NCBI GenBank assembly: GCA_035573895.1
Contig: DATLZR010000040.1
Location: 1 to 64,000 of the forward strand
Source of the DNA: Blastocatellia bacterium
GTDB taxonomy: Bacteria > Acidobacteriota > Blastocatellia > HR10
DNA length: 64,000 bases
Reading direction: 5' to 3'
Of the stretch, positions 1-9,125 are shown piece after piece (within the stretch, counting starts at the first letter, position 1; every line of letters begins with the position of its first letter). The notes below the pieces were generated by a model that searched no databases, was not told the DNA's origin, and was given only the letters and a program-made list of their open reading frames with translations. The translations under genes were made by a program, and so were the position numbers.

Positions 1-350
1 TCCTTGGGATTGACGCGCACGCCTCCCTTCGCCCCGCCATAGGGAAGATTGACGGTGGCGCACTTCCAGGTCATCCAGGCGGCGAGCGCCTTCACCTCGT
101 CCAGCGTGACATCGGGGTGATAACGAATCCCCCCTTTGCCGGGACCGCGGGCGATGTTGTGCTGCACCCGATACCCTTCAAAGACACGCAGCGATCCATC
201 GTCCATCTTGACGGGAATCGAGACGATCATCTGGCGCTTGGGCGACTTCAGCAGCGCCTGCATCCCCTCATCCAGGTTGAGATACCGAGCGGCTCGGTCA
301 AACTGAATCTGCGTGATCTCAAACGGATTGAGATTCTCTTCGACCTGCAT
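1..350 (-). CDS. gdhA: Glutamate dehydrogenase, N-terminal part (cut by window edge)
   Basis: About 116 codons of a Glu/Leu/Phe/Val dehydrogenase, which interconverts glutamate and 2-oxoglutarate with NAD(P) in the cytoplasm. The translation contains the family's dimerisation/substrate-domain motifs [13 protein letters not shown] and [14 protein letters not shown], the latter carrying the substrate-binding and catalytic lysine region. The ATG at 350 is preceded by GGGAGGAGAAAGGA, a clear ribosome site. The gene lies 50 bases downstream of the FtsB-like gene on the same strand and may be cotranscribed with it. The NAD-binding half lies outside the window, so cofactor preference cannot be judged. 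Confidence 0.93.
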   Translation of the reverse strand, partial: MQVEENLNPFEITQIQFDRAARYLNLDEGMQALLKSPKRQMIVSIPVKMDDGSLRVFEGYRVQHNIARGPGKGGIRYHPDVTLDEVKALAAWMTWKCATVNLPYGGAKGGVRVNPK

Positions 351-400
351 GGCGTCCTTTCTCCTCCCCTCATGAAGGTAAGTATGATGCCCGATGAAAC

Positions 401-742
401 TCACTTCTTCCGCGATGGAGGAAAGGAGAGCACCATTTCATCCGGTCGAATCATGTGCAATTCTTCTCGGGCGATCCGTTCGATCACCTGCGGATCGTTC
501 TTGAGGGCGTGGATTTCCTCCCGAAGCCGCTCGTTTTCTCTTTGCAGCCGTTTCACCTCGGCTTCGATCTGTTCGTACTCGGCGCGGGCCTCCCGATATT
601 CCGCCCGCGTGCGCAGGATGGCCGTGCCACACAGACCCACGACCAGGACGATGATGAGAGCCCAGCCCAGTGTATGCAACCATGATGATGAGGACCGTTT
701 CCGTGCGGGCTTAATCGAGCGCGAATGTCCGACCGTGTTCAA
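401..742 (-). CDS. Septum formation initiator (FtsB/DivIC-like) protein
   Basis: Predicted 113-residue bitopic membrane protein: a basic N-terminus, one transmembrane helix (about residues 22-43, rich in I/V/L/G) and a heptad-rich coiled coil with an ERLREEI-type core, ending in the family-like segment [13 protein letters not shown]. This layout and size match the FtsB/DivIC divisome proteins that link FtsL and FtsQ at the septum. I choose the TTG at 742 because GGAGG lies six bases upstream. An ATG at 781 in the same frame would overlap the mutase gene further and has no such site. The gene overlaps the end of the phosphohexomutase gene by about 30 bases, suggesting translational coupling. 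The family is clear; the exact paralogue is not. Confidence 0.8.
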   Translation of the reverse strand: MNTVGHSRSIKPARKRSSSSWLHTLGWALIIVLVVGLCGTAILRTRAEYREARAEYEQIEAEVKRLQRENERLREEIHALKNDPQVIERIAREELHMIRPDEMVLSFPPSRKK

Positions 743-2120
743 GGAGCACCTCCAGATCCGCTTCTGATGTCGCTTCCGCATAGCAACGAGCCACCGGCTC
801 GGTGCCTGAGATCCTGAGCAGCAACCACGACTCGTCCTCGAAAACGAACTTGACCCCGTCGGTCCGATCAATTTTCACCACGCGCCGTCCGAAGACGTCT
901 TCCGGTAAATCCCCCGATAGCTTCTTTCTCAATCGGCGTTTTGCTTCTTCATCCAGTTCAATCTCGATGCGTCGGCTGACCAGCCGTCCATCGGTGCGGT
1001 AGAGACGCTCGAGTAAGGAAGTGAGACTCATCCCGGTTCGCGCCACCGCCTCGACGGCCAGCAGACAGGCGAGGATGCCATCTTTCTCGGGGTAATGTCC
1101 GTGGATTGACAATCCGGCGCTTTCTTCGCCGCCGAGGATGATTTTCCCCTGCCGGAGAAGTTCTCCAATGTACTTGAACCCCACCGGCGTTTCATACACG
1201 GGACGCTGGCGGCGACGGGCCACCCGATCTACTTGATGAGATGTCGCCACGCTGCGGGCGACGCCCCCGGTCCAGGGTCGCGTCTCGCACAGGTAGTCAA
1301 ACAGCAGGGCGATAAGTTGATTGGGCGAGATGAATTCACCCTGATGATCCACGATGCCGAATCGGTCGGCATCGCCATCGGTCGCCACACCGAGATGGCA
1401 CCGATTGTCCCGAACGCAAGAGGCCAGCTCGCTGAGTCTTTCTTCAGATGGCTCCGGAGCCCGGCCTCCGAACAGAACGTCACGGGAGTCGTGAAGAACG
1501 ATGACCTCCGCGCCAGCCTCGCGCAAAGCCTGATCCAGGTAATGGCGAGCCGTTCCCCACAACGGATCCACCGCGACCCGCAACTGCGCCCCGGCGATGG
1601 CGGTATAATCAATCTTCGCGGCGAGATCTCGCAGATACCCCTGGCGCGGGCTGTACTCGGTGATCCGACCTCCCGATCTCGATGGCGGGGATGATTCGCC
1701 CGCTTCCAACCGTTCAACCTCTTGTTCGATCTGGCGGGTCACCTCCGGCAGAGCCGGAGCGCCCGTCGCCGTCGAGAACTTGATCCCCTGATATTCCGGC
1801 GGATTATGGCTGGCGGTGATGTTCACCGCCCCGAGTGCGCGTTCGGCCAAAATCGCATAGGCCACTGCCGGCGTGGGAACCGGCTCCGTACAGAGAAGGA
1901 CCTCAAACCCCGCGTCGGCCAGCACGCGGGCGGCGTGCGCGGCAAAGTCTTCGGCGAGAAATCGCGTGTCATAGCCGACGATCACTTTTCCCCTGCCCTC
2001 TTGCCGCTGGAGATAAACGGCGATAGCCTGGACGACCCGCGCGACGCGATCAAATGTAAAATCCTCCGCGATGATCGCGCGCCAGCCCGAGGTCCCGAAT
2101 GCAATGCGGCTCCGGCTCAC
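711..2120 (-). CDS. Phosphoglucomutase/phosphomannomutase (alpha-D-phosphohexomutase)
   Basis: A 469-residue four-domain phosphohexomutase that moves phosphate between C1 and C6 of hexoses, feeding nucleotide-sugar and envelope synthesis. All signature loops are visible: the phosphoserine loop ITASHNPPEY with Ser104, the metal-binding loop TDGDADR (Asp248, Asp250, Asp252), the sugar-specificity loop GGEESAGLS near Glu332, and the C-terminal phosphate loop RISGTEP. The start is a GTG with GGGAGGAG nine bases upstream. GEESAG fits either glucose or mannose phosphates, so the substrate is left open. It heads the short minus-strand group with the FtsB-like gene and gdhA. Confidence 0.93.
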   Translation of the reverse strand: MSRSRIAFGTSGWRAIIAEDFTFDRVARVVQAIAVYLQRQEGRGKVIVGYDTRFLAEDFAAHAARVLADAGFEVLLCTEPVPTPAVAYAILAERALGAVNITASHNPPEYQGIKFSTATGAPALPEVTRQIEQEVERLEAGESSPPSRSGGRITEYSPRQGYLRDLAAKIDYTAIAGAQLRVAVDPLWGTARHYLDQALREAGAEVIVLHDSRDVLFGGRAPEPSEERLSELASCVRDNRCHLGVATDGDADRFGIVDHQGEFISPNQLIALLFDYLCETRPWTGGVARSVATSHQVDRVARRRQRPVYETPVGFKYIGELLRQGKIILGGEESAGLSIHGHYPEKDGILACLLAVEAVARTGMSLTSLLERLYRTDGRLVSRRIEIELDEEAKRRLRKKLSGDLPEDVFGRRVVKIDRTDGVKFVFEDESWLLLRISGTEPVARCYAEATSEADLEVLLEHGRTFALD

Positions 2121-2224
2121 CGCGTCTCCTCCCTCAACAGATTGCCCTTACGGGGCCCTATGCCCCACACCGTAGGCCTCCTCGATGACCGTCATGAATC
2201 GCCGACTGATGATATGTCCTCATC

Positions 2225-3082
2225 TTACGGTCGGAAGCCGGGAATATCAAACGAGACGCCGAAGACGATGCCCGCGGTCGGGCTGAAGGACGTCAGTCCT
2301 TTGACGCCGGCAACGTCCCAGCGAAGTCCTCCGGCGCGGAGTCGAAGGCCGAGTCGCGCCTGTCCCTGCGATTCGGTGCCGAGCGGAGCGCGCTGTCGCG
2401 TGTTGGCGCGACCGTTGACTTCGCCGACCAGATCAACTCGATTCGTTACGGGATAGAGGCCGGCCAGACCGTAGACCAGCACGTCGTTTTGTTGAAATCG
2501 TTCCAGCGGCGCCGAGAGAATGCCCACGCCCAGATTCCCCCATATTTTCCCGCGACCCATTTGCTTCCCCACTAACAGGGCCGCGATCACATTGGTTTGA
2601 TTCGTCCCGATGCCTCGGGATTGATCGGTGGTGGGCAGCTCCACACCGGCGCGAATGCCCAGAGCCGGCACGCGCGCCGTCTCGCGCCGGAGCAAAATTT
2701 TCGTCCAGAAGCTGAAATCACCGACATCATTCGTGCTTCCGGGTGAAGGGAGCCGCAGGGGAATAGCTGACGGACGGAATGACTCCTCGATGCCGAGAAA
2801 GTTCTGAATCGTTCCCTGAAGCTCAACTTCGACGTTGGATGAGAGTCCCCAATTGAGAGCAATCACGCCCAGTGCCGAGAGGTCTCCGCGCAATCCTGAG
2901 AGAGAGAACCGCTGATTCTGGAGAAAGTCAAAGCCGAGATCGAGGCGAATTCTCCCCGCCGGAACGATCTCGACATCTTCGGTGAGAAGCGGACGTTGCT
3001 GGGCACCGGCCGCACGAACCCCGCTCAGGAGCACGCCGATGAGGAGACCGAGAAGCCGACGTTGTCTGACGGGCTGCCTCAT
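2225..3082 (-). CDS. Predicted outer-membrane beta-barrel protein
   Basis: 285 residues with a signal peptide (basic start, leucine-rich core, cleavage near AGAQQ at about residue 28). The rest alternates hydrophobic and polar residues in beta-strand fashion, with many Gly and aromatic residues and the closing segment VFGVSFDIPGF ending in Phe-x-Pro, as in barrel proteins. It resembles the broad group annotated as transporter/MetA-pathway outer-membrane proteins. No catalytic motif is visible, so the cargo is unknown. It lies about 100 bases from lepB on the same strand. No convincing ribosome site precedes the ATG, so the exact start is less certain than the reading frame. Confidence 0.65.
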   Translation of the reverse strand: MRQPVRQRRLLGLLIGVLLSGVRAAGAQQRPLLTEDVEIVPAGRIRLDLGFDFLQNQRFSLSGLRGDLSALGVIALNWGLSSNVEVELQGTIQNFLGIEESFRPSAIPLRLPSPGSTNDVGDFSFWTKILLRRETARVPALGIRAGVELPTTDQSRGIGTNQTNVIAALLVGKQMGRGKIWGNLGVGILSAPLERFQQNDVLVYGLAGLYPVTNRVDLVGEVNGRANTRQRAPLGTESQGQARLGLRLRAGGLRWDVAGVKGLTSFSPTAGIVFGVSFDIPGFRP

Positions 3083-3188
3083 AGAGTTGCGTCCGCACCG
3101 TCCACCCGCACATCAGATCGAGCTCTCGCCTTCGAGCCCGTCGCGCCGTTGACCCTCATCACGGCGGCGGGATTCTACGCCACTTCGG

Positions 3189-4028
3189 TCAGCGAATCAA
3201 GGTTCCCGTTCGTCGCCAGCGGACGTGACGAAGTATGCTACTGAGGGGATTGCGGGAAAGCGCTGCCATGCGCTCGTCATAAGACCAATAGACGACCAAG
3301 GCTCGACCGACCACATTCTCTCGCGGAACCGTTCCCCAGAAGCGGCTGTCCTCGCTGTCATCGCGATTATCTCCCATGACGAAGAAGGAACCGTCAGGGA
3401 CCGTGAACGGTTGCGTCACCGCATAGGTTCCACTCTCGTGAGCGCCGGACGCAAGATCGCCCGTCTCCAGCCGATAGGCGTCCCAGTAGACGCGGTACGT
3501 CGCCCCCGGTGGAGGCGGTTCATCCTTGACCAGCATCAAAGCGGAATCGGTCGCATCAATCCCGGGATTGCGGGCGAACACGCGATGTTCCGGCAGCTCC
3601 TGTCCGTTAATGTAGACGCGAGCGTTCCGCACCAACACCGTGTCCCCCGGCAATCCGATGACCCGCTTGACATAGTTGACTTCCGGGTTCTGGGGATATT
3701 TGAAGACGATCACGTCGCCCCGTCGCACTTCGCGGTAGGGGAGGATTTTGCCCCAAATGCCATGGGGCGCACCGGCAAAGATAAATTTGTTGACGAGCAG
3801 ATGGTCCCCGATGAGGATGTTATTCTGCATCGAACCGGTGGGAACTTTTACCGCCTGAACGATGAAAGTCATGCCGAACAGAGCCATGATCACGGTGACG
3901 ACCGCCGATTCGAAGTATTCTCGAAGAGTGGATTTCGACGGTTCGACCGAGGGAGGGGCTTCGGGAAGTGGCGGGGGCGTGTCGGGAGGAGTCTCAGATC
4001 GAGGGTCAACGATGCTCTCTTCGGTCAT
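3189..4028 (-). CDS. lepB: Signal peptidase I
   Basis: A 279-residue membrane serine protease (family S26) that removes Sec signal peptides. A proline-rich cytoplasmic N-terminus is followed by one membrane helix (about residues 42-60). The catalytic Ser66 is in PTGSMQN and the general-base Lys121 in NYVKRVIGLPGD; the late box GDNRDDSEDSRFWG is also present. I choose the ATG at 4028 because AGGAAGGA lies just upstream; a GTG at 4055 in frame has no such site. It follows rnc by 27 bases, the common rnc-lepB neighbourhood. Confidence 0.95.
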   Translation of the reverse strand: MTEESIVDPRSETPPDTPPPLPEAPPSVEPSKSTLREYFESAVVTVIMALFGMTFIVQAVKVPTGSMQNNILIGDHLLVNKFIFAGAPHGIWGKILPYREVRRGDVIVFKYPQNPEVNYVKRVIGLPGDTVLVRNARVYINGQELPEHRVFARNPGIDATDSALMLVKDEPPPPGATYRVYWDAYRLETGDLASGAHESGTYAVTQPFTVPDGSFFVMGDNRDDSEDSRFWGTVPRENVVGRALVVYWSYDERMAALSRNPLSSILRHVRWRRTGTLIR

Positions 4029-4055
4029 AGCGCGATTCCTTCCTCTTGTTTCCAC

Positions 4056-4880
4056 TCAACATCTCGGTCGTTCGACGTCCGTGTCAGATGCGGGGACAGA
4101 GAGCGATGAAGGGAGCAACTCCTCGGTTACCACTTCGGGAGCGGCTGTCACCTGACCCTGAATCAACCATTGCTCGATCTTCTCCAGTTGGGCGAATGCC
4201 AGGCGGGCCGCCTGCTGATGAGCGACCTTCAGTGAGCGCCCTCGTCCGTAGGCGATCACCCGATTCCCCACGCTCAGGCTGATGTGAAACGTGCGGGCAT
4301 GAGCCGGACCTTCGACGGAGAGGACCTCATAGGCCGGAGGCGGCAAACCCCGCGCTTGCAGCTCTTCCTGCAAGGCCGTCTTGTAATCCAGCCGCTCCGT
4401 ATCTTCAGGACGGAGGCTCAACATGACCTCCTGAAACTGCTCGCGCAGGAATCGCTCCGCTGCTTCGATCCCTCCATCCAGATAGATCGCGGCGATCAAT
4501 GCCTCATAAGCATCCACCAGCAAGGTGCGCTTGCGCCGCCCGCCGGTTTTTTCCTCGCCCCGGTTCAACCGCAGATAGTCGCCCAGATGAATGCGCTCGG
4601 CATGAACGTGAAGGTTGTCGGCGCTGACGAGGAAAGCTTTCGCCTTCGACAGCCGGCCTTCGGATAAGGTGGGGAAAAGTTCCAGCAACCAGGCACTAAC
4701 GAGGAACCCCAGAATTGCGTCTCCGAGAAATTCCAGGGCTTCATTATCGGCGAGCGCCGTCTGTCCCATCTCATGGGCGTAGGACCGATGGGTCAACGCC
4801 CGCTCCAAATACGTGCGATTCTTGAACCGATAGCCGATGATGTTCTCCAGCTCGCCGAGGTCTGGTCGCTCACCCGTCAT
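4056..4880 (-). CDS. rnc: Ribonuclease III
   Basis: About 274 residues. The N-terminal endonuclease domain has the signature NEALEFLGDAIL (usual ERLEFLGDAVL) and the second acidic cluster DAYEALIAAIYLDGG. A C-terminal double-stranded-RNA binding domain (about residues 165-235) ends in the typical AHQQAARLAFAQL helix, followed by a roughly 35-residue low-similarity tail. It processes rRNA precursors and other duplex RNAs. The start could be the ATG at 4880 or a GTG two codons upstream at 4886; neither has a strong ribosome site. The order TPR gene, rnc, lepB on one strand looks like lepB is cotranscribed with rnc. Confidence 0.94.
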   Translation of the reverse strand: MTGERPDLGELENIIGYRFKNRTYLERALTHRSYAHEMGQTALADNEALEFLGDAILGFLVSAWLLELFPTLSEGRLSKAKAFLVSADNLHVHAERIHLGDYLRLNRGEEKTGGRRKRTLLVDAYEALIAAIYLDGGIEAAERFLREQFQEVMLSLRPEDTERLDYKTALQEELQARGLPPPAYEVLSVEGPAHARTFHISLSVGNRVIAYGRGRSLKVAHQQAARLAFAQLEKIEQWLIQGQVTAAPEVVTEELLPSSLSVPASDTDVERPRC

Positions 4881-4918
4881 GATCACTCACACGGAGAGGG
4901 AATACGACAACGCCGGCC

Positions 4919-5833
4919 CTATGTCGTTGGCTTGTACTTCTTGATCAAATCCTCAAGACCATCAGTGGTGTTATTGTGCCGATACTTGTAGAACCCTTCG
5001 AGCGTCGCCCGGGCCACCTGCCCGAGGGCTTGAAACCGTGCATCGCTCTCGGAGAGGGCCACGACACGGGCATAGATCTCAATCATCTTGTCCACGACCT
5101 GATCCACTTCCTCCAGGAGTTTCTTCCCCGCCTCGGCTACTTTCTCCTCTGCCGTGAGCTTGTCGTAGCTTTCCTGGAGCCTTTTATATTGTCCCAGCTT
5201 ATACGATTCGGCGATAAGGAACGGCGTCACCGGATCCTTCGGATCAAGTTCAGCAGCTTTGGTCAACGACTCGATGGCTGCCTCATACTCCCCCTTGTTA
5301 TGCTGGAAAAGACCGAGCCCCTGATAGAGCAGGCCGAGGACTTTGGGTTTTTCTTGCTCCCATCGAGCCGGGTCAACACCGGGAGGCGCGGAACCGCCTT
5401 TGACTACATCGAGCGCTTTCTGAGCGTACAGAAGCCCCTGTTCATCGTACTTTTTGTTCCCCCCTTTAGAAGCCTCCGCTGCGGTCACGGCCAGATAGTA
5501 GGTGACACCGAAGTTATTGGGATCCGCCTTCAGAACGTCAGCGCCGATCTCAAAGGCTTTATCCAGATTGTTCGTCTGGATATACCAGAAGACCAGTTGC
5601 TGCTTGGCCCGCGGAGCCAGGACGCTGTTGGGATACTTGGCGAGAAATTCCTCAGCAATGCGAATGGCTTCGGCCAACTTCCCTTCGCCTGCCGGACGGA
5701 ACATCGCGTTGAAGGCCTCGGCTTCCTCTCGTGTATAGGCGGGCTGCTGGCCACTCACACTACCGACCAGGAGCCCAACAAGGAGTAGACTCGTGACCAC
5801 TGCCAGCCAAGGGTGTTGTCCCCATCGCTTCAT
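4919..5833 (-). CDS. Secreted tetratricopeptide-repeat protein
   Basis: 304 residues with a Sec signal peptide (membrane-spanning core at about 10-27, likely cleavage after VSG-QQ). The mature part is a helical repeat protein; the clearest TPR unit is the segment beginning KGEYEAAIESL, with the following AAELDPKDP turn. It probably acts as a periplasmic scaffold; no enzymatic motif is present. The ATG at 5833 is preceded by AGGAGGACTGTCTA, a near-ideal ribosome site, while the longer open frame to 5911 lacks one. It ends about 35 bases before rnc, so the two may share a transcript. The specific partner is unknown. Confidence 0.8.
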   Translation of the reverse strand: MKRWGQHPWLAVVTSLLLVGLLVGSVSGQQPAYTREEAEAFNAMFRPAGEGKLAEAIRIAEEFLAKYPNSVLAPRAKQQLVFWYIQTNNLDKAFEIGADVLKADPNNFGVTYYLAVTAAEASKGGNKKYDEQGLLYAQKALDVVKGGSAPPGVDPARWEQEKPKVLGLLYQGLGLFQHNKGEYEAAIESLTKAAELDPKDPVTPFLIAESYKLGQYKRLQESYDKLTAEEKVAEAGKKLLEEVDQVVDKMIEIYARVVALSESDARFQALGQVARATLEGFYKYRHNNTTDGLEDLIKKYKPTT

Positions 5834-6193
5834 TAGACAGTCCTCCTGCTGGTTAGGATTGGTGCAACTCTCAATGCTGTTTTTGATCAAACGCTCCCAA
5901 GCGAATGCCATTGATTCAATCGGCGGTCGGAATCAGGCACTTCATGGACCCTCTTCTGACCAACCCGGCCTGATTTTAAGACAAACCTCCAGCGAGCACA
6001 AGGGTAAGGCCGCAACCGCTCGAAGGCAGCAAATCCTGGGTAGGAATGGCCCGAGAGCGCGACAGGAACAGGCGGCAGTTTGTGTTCGCCTCCATCGGTC
6101 ATCCCTCCTGCCTCTCCTGGCACAGGTCACCAAGGAAAGCCGGTACAGACCTTTCTCTCGCATACCCCTCTCACTCCACAAGATAAAAAAGCA
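5834..6193. other. Gene-free stretch, 360 bases
   Basis: Between the permease stop and the start of the TPR gene, both on the minus strand. I see no open frame with a plausible ribosome site and no strong hairpin. It should carry the promoter of the TPR-rnc-lepB group, but no convincing -35/-10 pair stands out. Confidence 0.5.
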
Positions 6194-7933
6194 TCAGGTC
6201 TCCGCTCTGCTCCGATGCAAAACAATCGCGGTAACGACAAGCAGCAGCCCCAGGATGACTCCGGCTTCAAACCCCATATCGGTCAGGGTGAGCATCGAAC
6301 GGGCGTATTGAATTTGACCCGTTGCCCCGCTGGTGGTCGCTCGTGCAAGTGCTTCCTGATAGTGGTGACTCGCGGCCAAACTGACAAAACCGAGGATGAT
6401 TGTGGAAACGCCGCTCAAGACCATTCGCAAGGTTCCTCGGCGCTTCTGCGCCTCCAGCAGACGGCTGTGGCTCAGGCCATACCAGGCGTAGATCAACAAT
6501 CCGACGGCGAGCCATACCCCGAATCGCACCCAGGTGATGCGGGGGAGGCTGATCATCAGATAGAGGCAACTGAAAATTCCCAGAAGCGGCACCGCGGGCA
6601 CCAGAGGAGCCTTGAACGGGCGCGGCCGCTCAGGATCGGTGTGGCGAAGGATAATGACACCCGCACAAACGAGCACAAAGGCGAAGAGTGTTCCAATATT
6701 GGTCAGTTCCGCGGCATCGCCGATGTCCACGAACGCTGCCGGGACTGCGACGAAGATTCCCGTCAGGATGGTCGTCAGGTACGGCGTTTTGAATCGTGGG
6801 TGAACCGAAGCAAATCGCGCGGGCAACAATCCGTCACGGGACATGGAAAAGAAGATGCGCGGCTGACCCATCTGGAAGACGAGCAAAACTGACGTCGTCG
6901 CCATCACCGCCCCAAACGCCACAATCCCCGCAGCCCAGTTCAAATCCAGCGTCCGCAGCGCCAGCGCGAGAGGCTCGGCAACCCCAAGTTCCTTGTAGGA
7001 GATCAACCCGGTAAGAACGGCGGCGGTGACGACATAGAGAATCGTGCAAATGGCCAGCGACCCGATCATCCCCAGCGGCAAATCTCGCTGGGGATTTTTC
7101 GTCTCCTCGGCCGTGGTCGAGACGGCATCGAAACCGATGTAGGCGAAAAAGACGAGCGCTGCCCCCGTCATGATCCCCTCCCAGCCATTCGGAGCAAATG
7201 GCCGCCAGTTCTCCGGCTTGACGTAGACAAAGCCCACGATGATGAAAAACACAAGAACGAGCAGCTTCACTCCCACCATGATGGCATTGAAGCGAGCGCT
7301 CTCCTTGACTCCGATGACCAGGATCACGGTGAGCAGGGCGACGATGCCAAATGCGGGCAGATTCACAATGAGCGGCACTCCGAAAAGCTTCGGCGCATGA
7401 GCGACGATCTCCGGCCGATGGATGCCGACATTGTAACTGACCGTGAGCCACTGCCAGTTGGGGGGGATCTCCAGACCCAATCCCCGCAGAAGCTCGATGA
7501 AATACCCCGACCAGCTCACGGCGACAGCAATATTGCCGACGGCATATTCGAGAATGAGATCCCAGCCGATGATCCAGGCGACCAGCTCGCCGAGCGTCGC
7601 GTAGGCATAGGTGTAGGCGCTCCCCGAAATAGGGATGAGCGAAGCGAATTCAGCATAACACAGCGCACAAAAGCCGCAGGCGATTCCCGTGAGAATGAAA
7701 GAGACGATCAATCCCGGACCGGCTCCCGGTCGGAGGACTTCGCCCGTCACAGGATCAACCGTCCCGGCAGCCGCCGTGCCCGTCAGGGCAAAAATTCCCG
7801 CTCCGATGATGGCTCCCACGCCCAGCGCCGTCAGATCAACAGCCGTCAGCGCCCGTTTGAGCGAATACTCCGGCTTCTCGCTCTCGCGGAGGATCGAATC
7901 AACGCTCTTGACGCGAAAAAGCTCCTTGAACAT
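6194..7933 (-). CDS. APC-family amino acid permease (cationic amino acid transporter type)
   Basis: 579 residues with a dozen or more hydrophobic helices. The start of the transport domain shows the APC signature LKRALTAVDLTALGVGAIIGAGIFALTG (given here as family landmark), and the loop GFDAVSTTAEETKNPQRDLP is the hallmark of the CAT/YfnA branch, which carries basic or neutral amino acids with protons. The start at 7933 (MFKELFR) is preceded by GGAGG; a longer frame to 7969 has no better site. The gene stands alone between two gene-free regions. Its size, with extra C-terminal helices, fits the CAT branch; the actual substrate cannot be read from sequence. Confidence 0.88.
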   Translation of the reverse strand: MFKELFRVKSVDSILRESEKPEYSLKRALTAVDLTALGVGAIIGAGIFALTGTAAAGTVDPVTGEVLRPGAGPGLIVSFILTGIACGFCALCYAEFASLIPISGSAYTYAYATLGELVAWIIGWDLILEYAVGNIAVAVSWSGYFIELLRGLGLEIPPNWQWLTVSYNVGIHRPEIVAHAPKLFGVPLIVNLPAFGIVALLTVILVIGVKESARFNAIMVGVKLLVLVFFIIVGFVYVKPENWRPFAPNGWEGIMTGAALVFFAYIGFDAVSTTAEETKNPQRDLPLGMIGSLAICTILYVVTAAVLTGLISYKELGVAEPLALALRTLDLNWAAGIVAFGAVMATTSVLLVFQMGQPRIFFSMSRDGLLPARFASVHPRFKTPYLTTILTGIFVAVPAAFVDIGDAAELTNIGTLFAFVLVCAGVIILRHTDPERPRPFKAPLVPAVPLLGIFSCLYLMISLPRITWVRFGVWLAVGLLIYAWYGLSHSRLLEAQKRRGTLRMVLSGVSTIILGFVSLAASHHYQEALARATTSGATGQIQYARSMLTLTDMGFEAGVILGLLLVVTAIVLHRSRAET

Positions 7934-9125
7934 GCATCCTCCAAGAGTGTGCCGCAGGCCGTCCAGCATCGCGCCGCCACGGCGAGCTGGAAAGTCTGCG
8001 CCCTCGTTTTACTGCTCCCGGACATGCCTGCACACCACGCGATGGGGCGAAAAGGAACGCTCCTCAAGACGAGTTATCGCGCTCCTCATCGCTTCCCCTC
8101 CGTCGGGACAGCGAGACGATAGCCGAGTCCATGCCACGAAGTCAAACATCCTTCCACCACTCCGTGAACACCCCCGCCTCATCCCCTGGACGGGCTGATT
8201 TCTTGTAACCAGCGCTTCCCCACGTCAGGCGCTCAACCCGATGGTGCCCCGACGCCCCTCGGGCAAAGGGAGTATTACCGGTGGCGTGCAATTCGTATCG
8301 GCTTCCCCCGCATGAGAAGGCGCGAGAATTTTTCAAACTCACGCTCGATGGAGTGTGTCTCAAATGGTGACGAGTTGCTTAGAACGAGGGGGGCGGGCCA
8401 TAAGATCGGGACGATGCATGTCGGCGTTTATTCTGAGCGACCTTTCAGAGTGGGGTTTGCAGCCTGCTGACACACGCCTTCCCGTAGCATCGCCCTTCGG
8501 CCATGCGAGGGATCAGCAGCAGGGCGGACGGACATGCTCAGAAGCATGAGCTACATTTTCGGGGGTGACGATGAAAGGCCTCATTAAGCGCGACGCTGCA
8601 ACACGGAAGGTCGGCTCCGGGATACTTTTTCTGTTCCTCATCGAGAGCCCGCTGGGTGGAGAGACCTTGCTGCCTCCGGGAGATGCATACGCCTTCGGCG
8701 AGACCACGGTCAACCGGCAGGGCATTTCAACGATTCATCGAGCAGAATATCGGATCTGGGCGAGCAGTATCCGGAGCGGCTGCAACCAAAGAAAGAGTCC
8801 CCCCGCCCATGAAAAGCGCCCACTGATGATTGATCGGTGGGATCCCTTCATCCCGCGTCAATTTTCTGAAGAGTTGGTCATGGTGCCGAGCAATACCAAG
8901 AAACGATTGAAAAATTCGGGAGCGCGCATTTACAGCGGGTCCGGCTTTCTCTCCCGCCGAGCACGGGAGACGTCCGCTACCGGGATATTTCTTGAGGAAT
9001 CGCCCATATGCTCATGCGCGCTGCGAAGAAGGAAAAGGCGTTTACTAACGGATGAAAAGGCCAGCCGAAGAATGATCCATTGAACCCTTTCATCCGCTGG
9101 AGATGATTCCCAAGGGAGGACATTT
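7934..9125. other. Gene-poor stretch, about 1.2 kb
   Basis: No frame here has both protein-like composition and a usable ribosome site. The longest (8565-9083, plus) is rich in Arg/Ser/Pro and has no recognisable segment. The 3' part contains repeat material: ATGAAAA-type half elements near 8810-8870 and an imperfect palindrome at 9046-9100. The promoter for the downstream glycan island must lie here, but I could not identify it. Confidence 0.5.
9046..9100. repeat. Dispersed palindrome, family A, copy 1
   Basis: Left arm TAACGGATGAAAAGG (9046-9060) faces right arm CCCTTTCATCCGCTGG (9085-9100), an imperfect inverted repeat about 25 bases apart. It ends 26 bases before the start of the 1,356-residue protein, so it lies in that gene's leader. 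Related copies occur at 49606, 55464 and 58474. Confidence 0.6.

Noticed and set aside
8565-9083. 172-codon plus-strand frame in the gene-poor region
   Set aside because: No recognisable domain, basic scrambled composition, and it overlaps repeat-like DNA.
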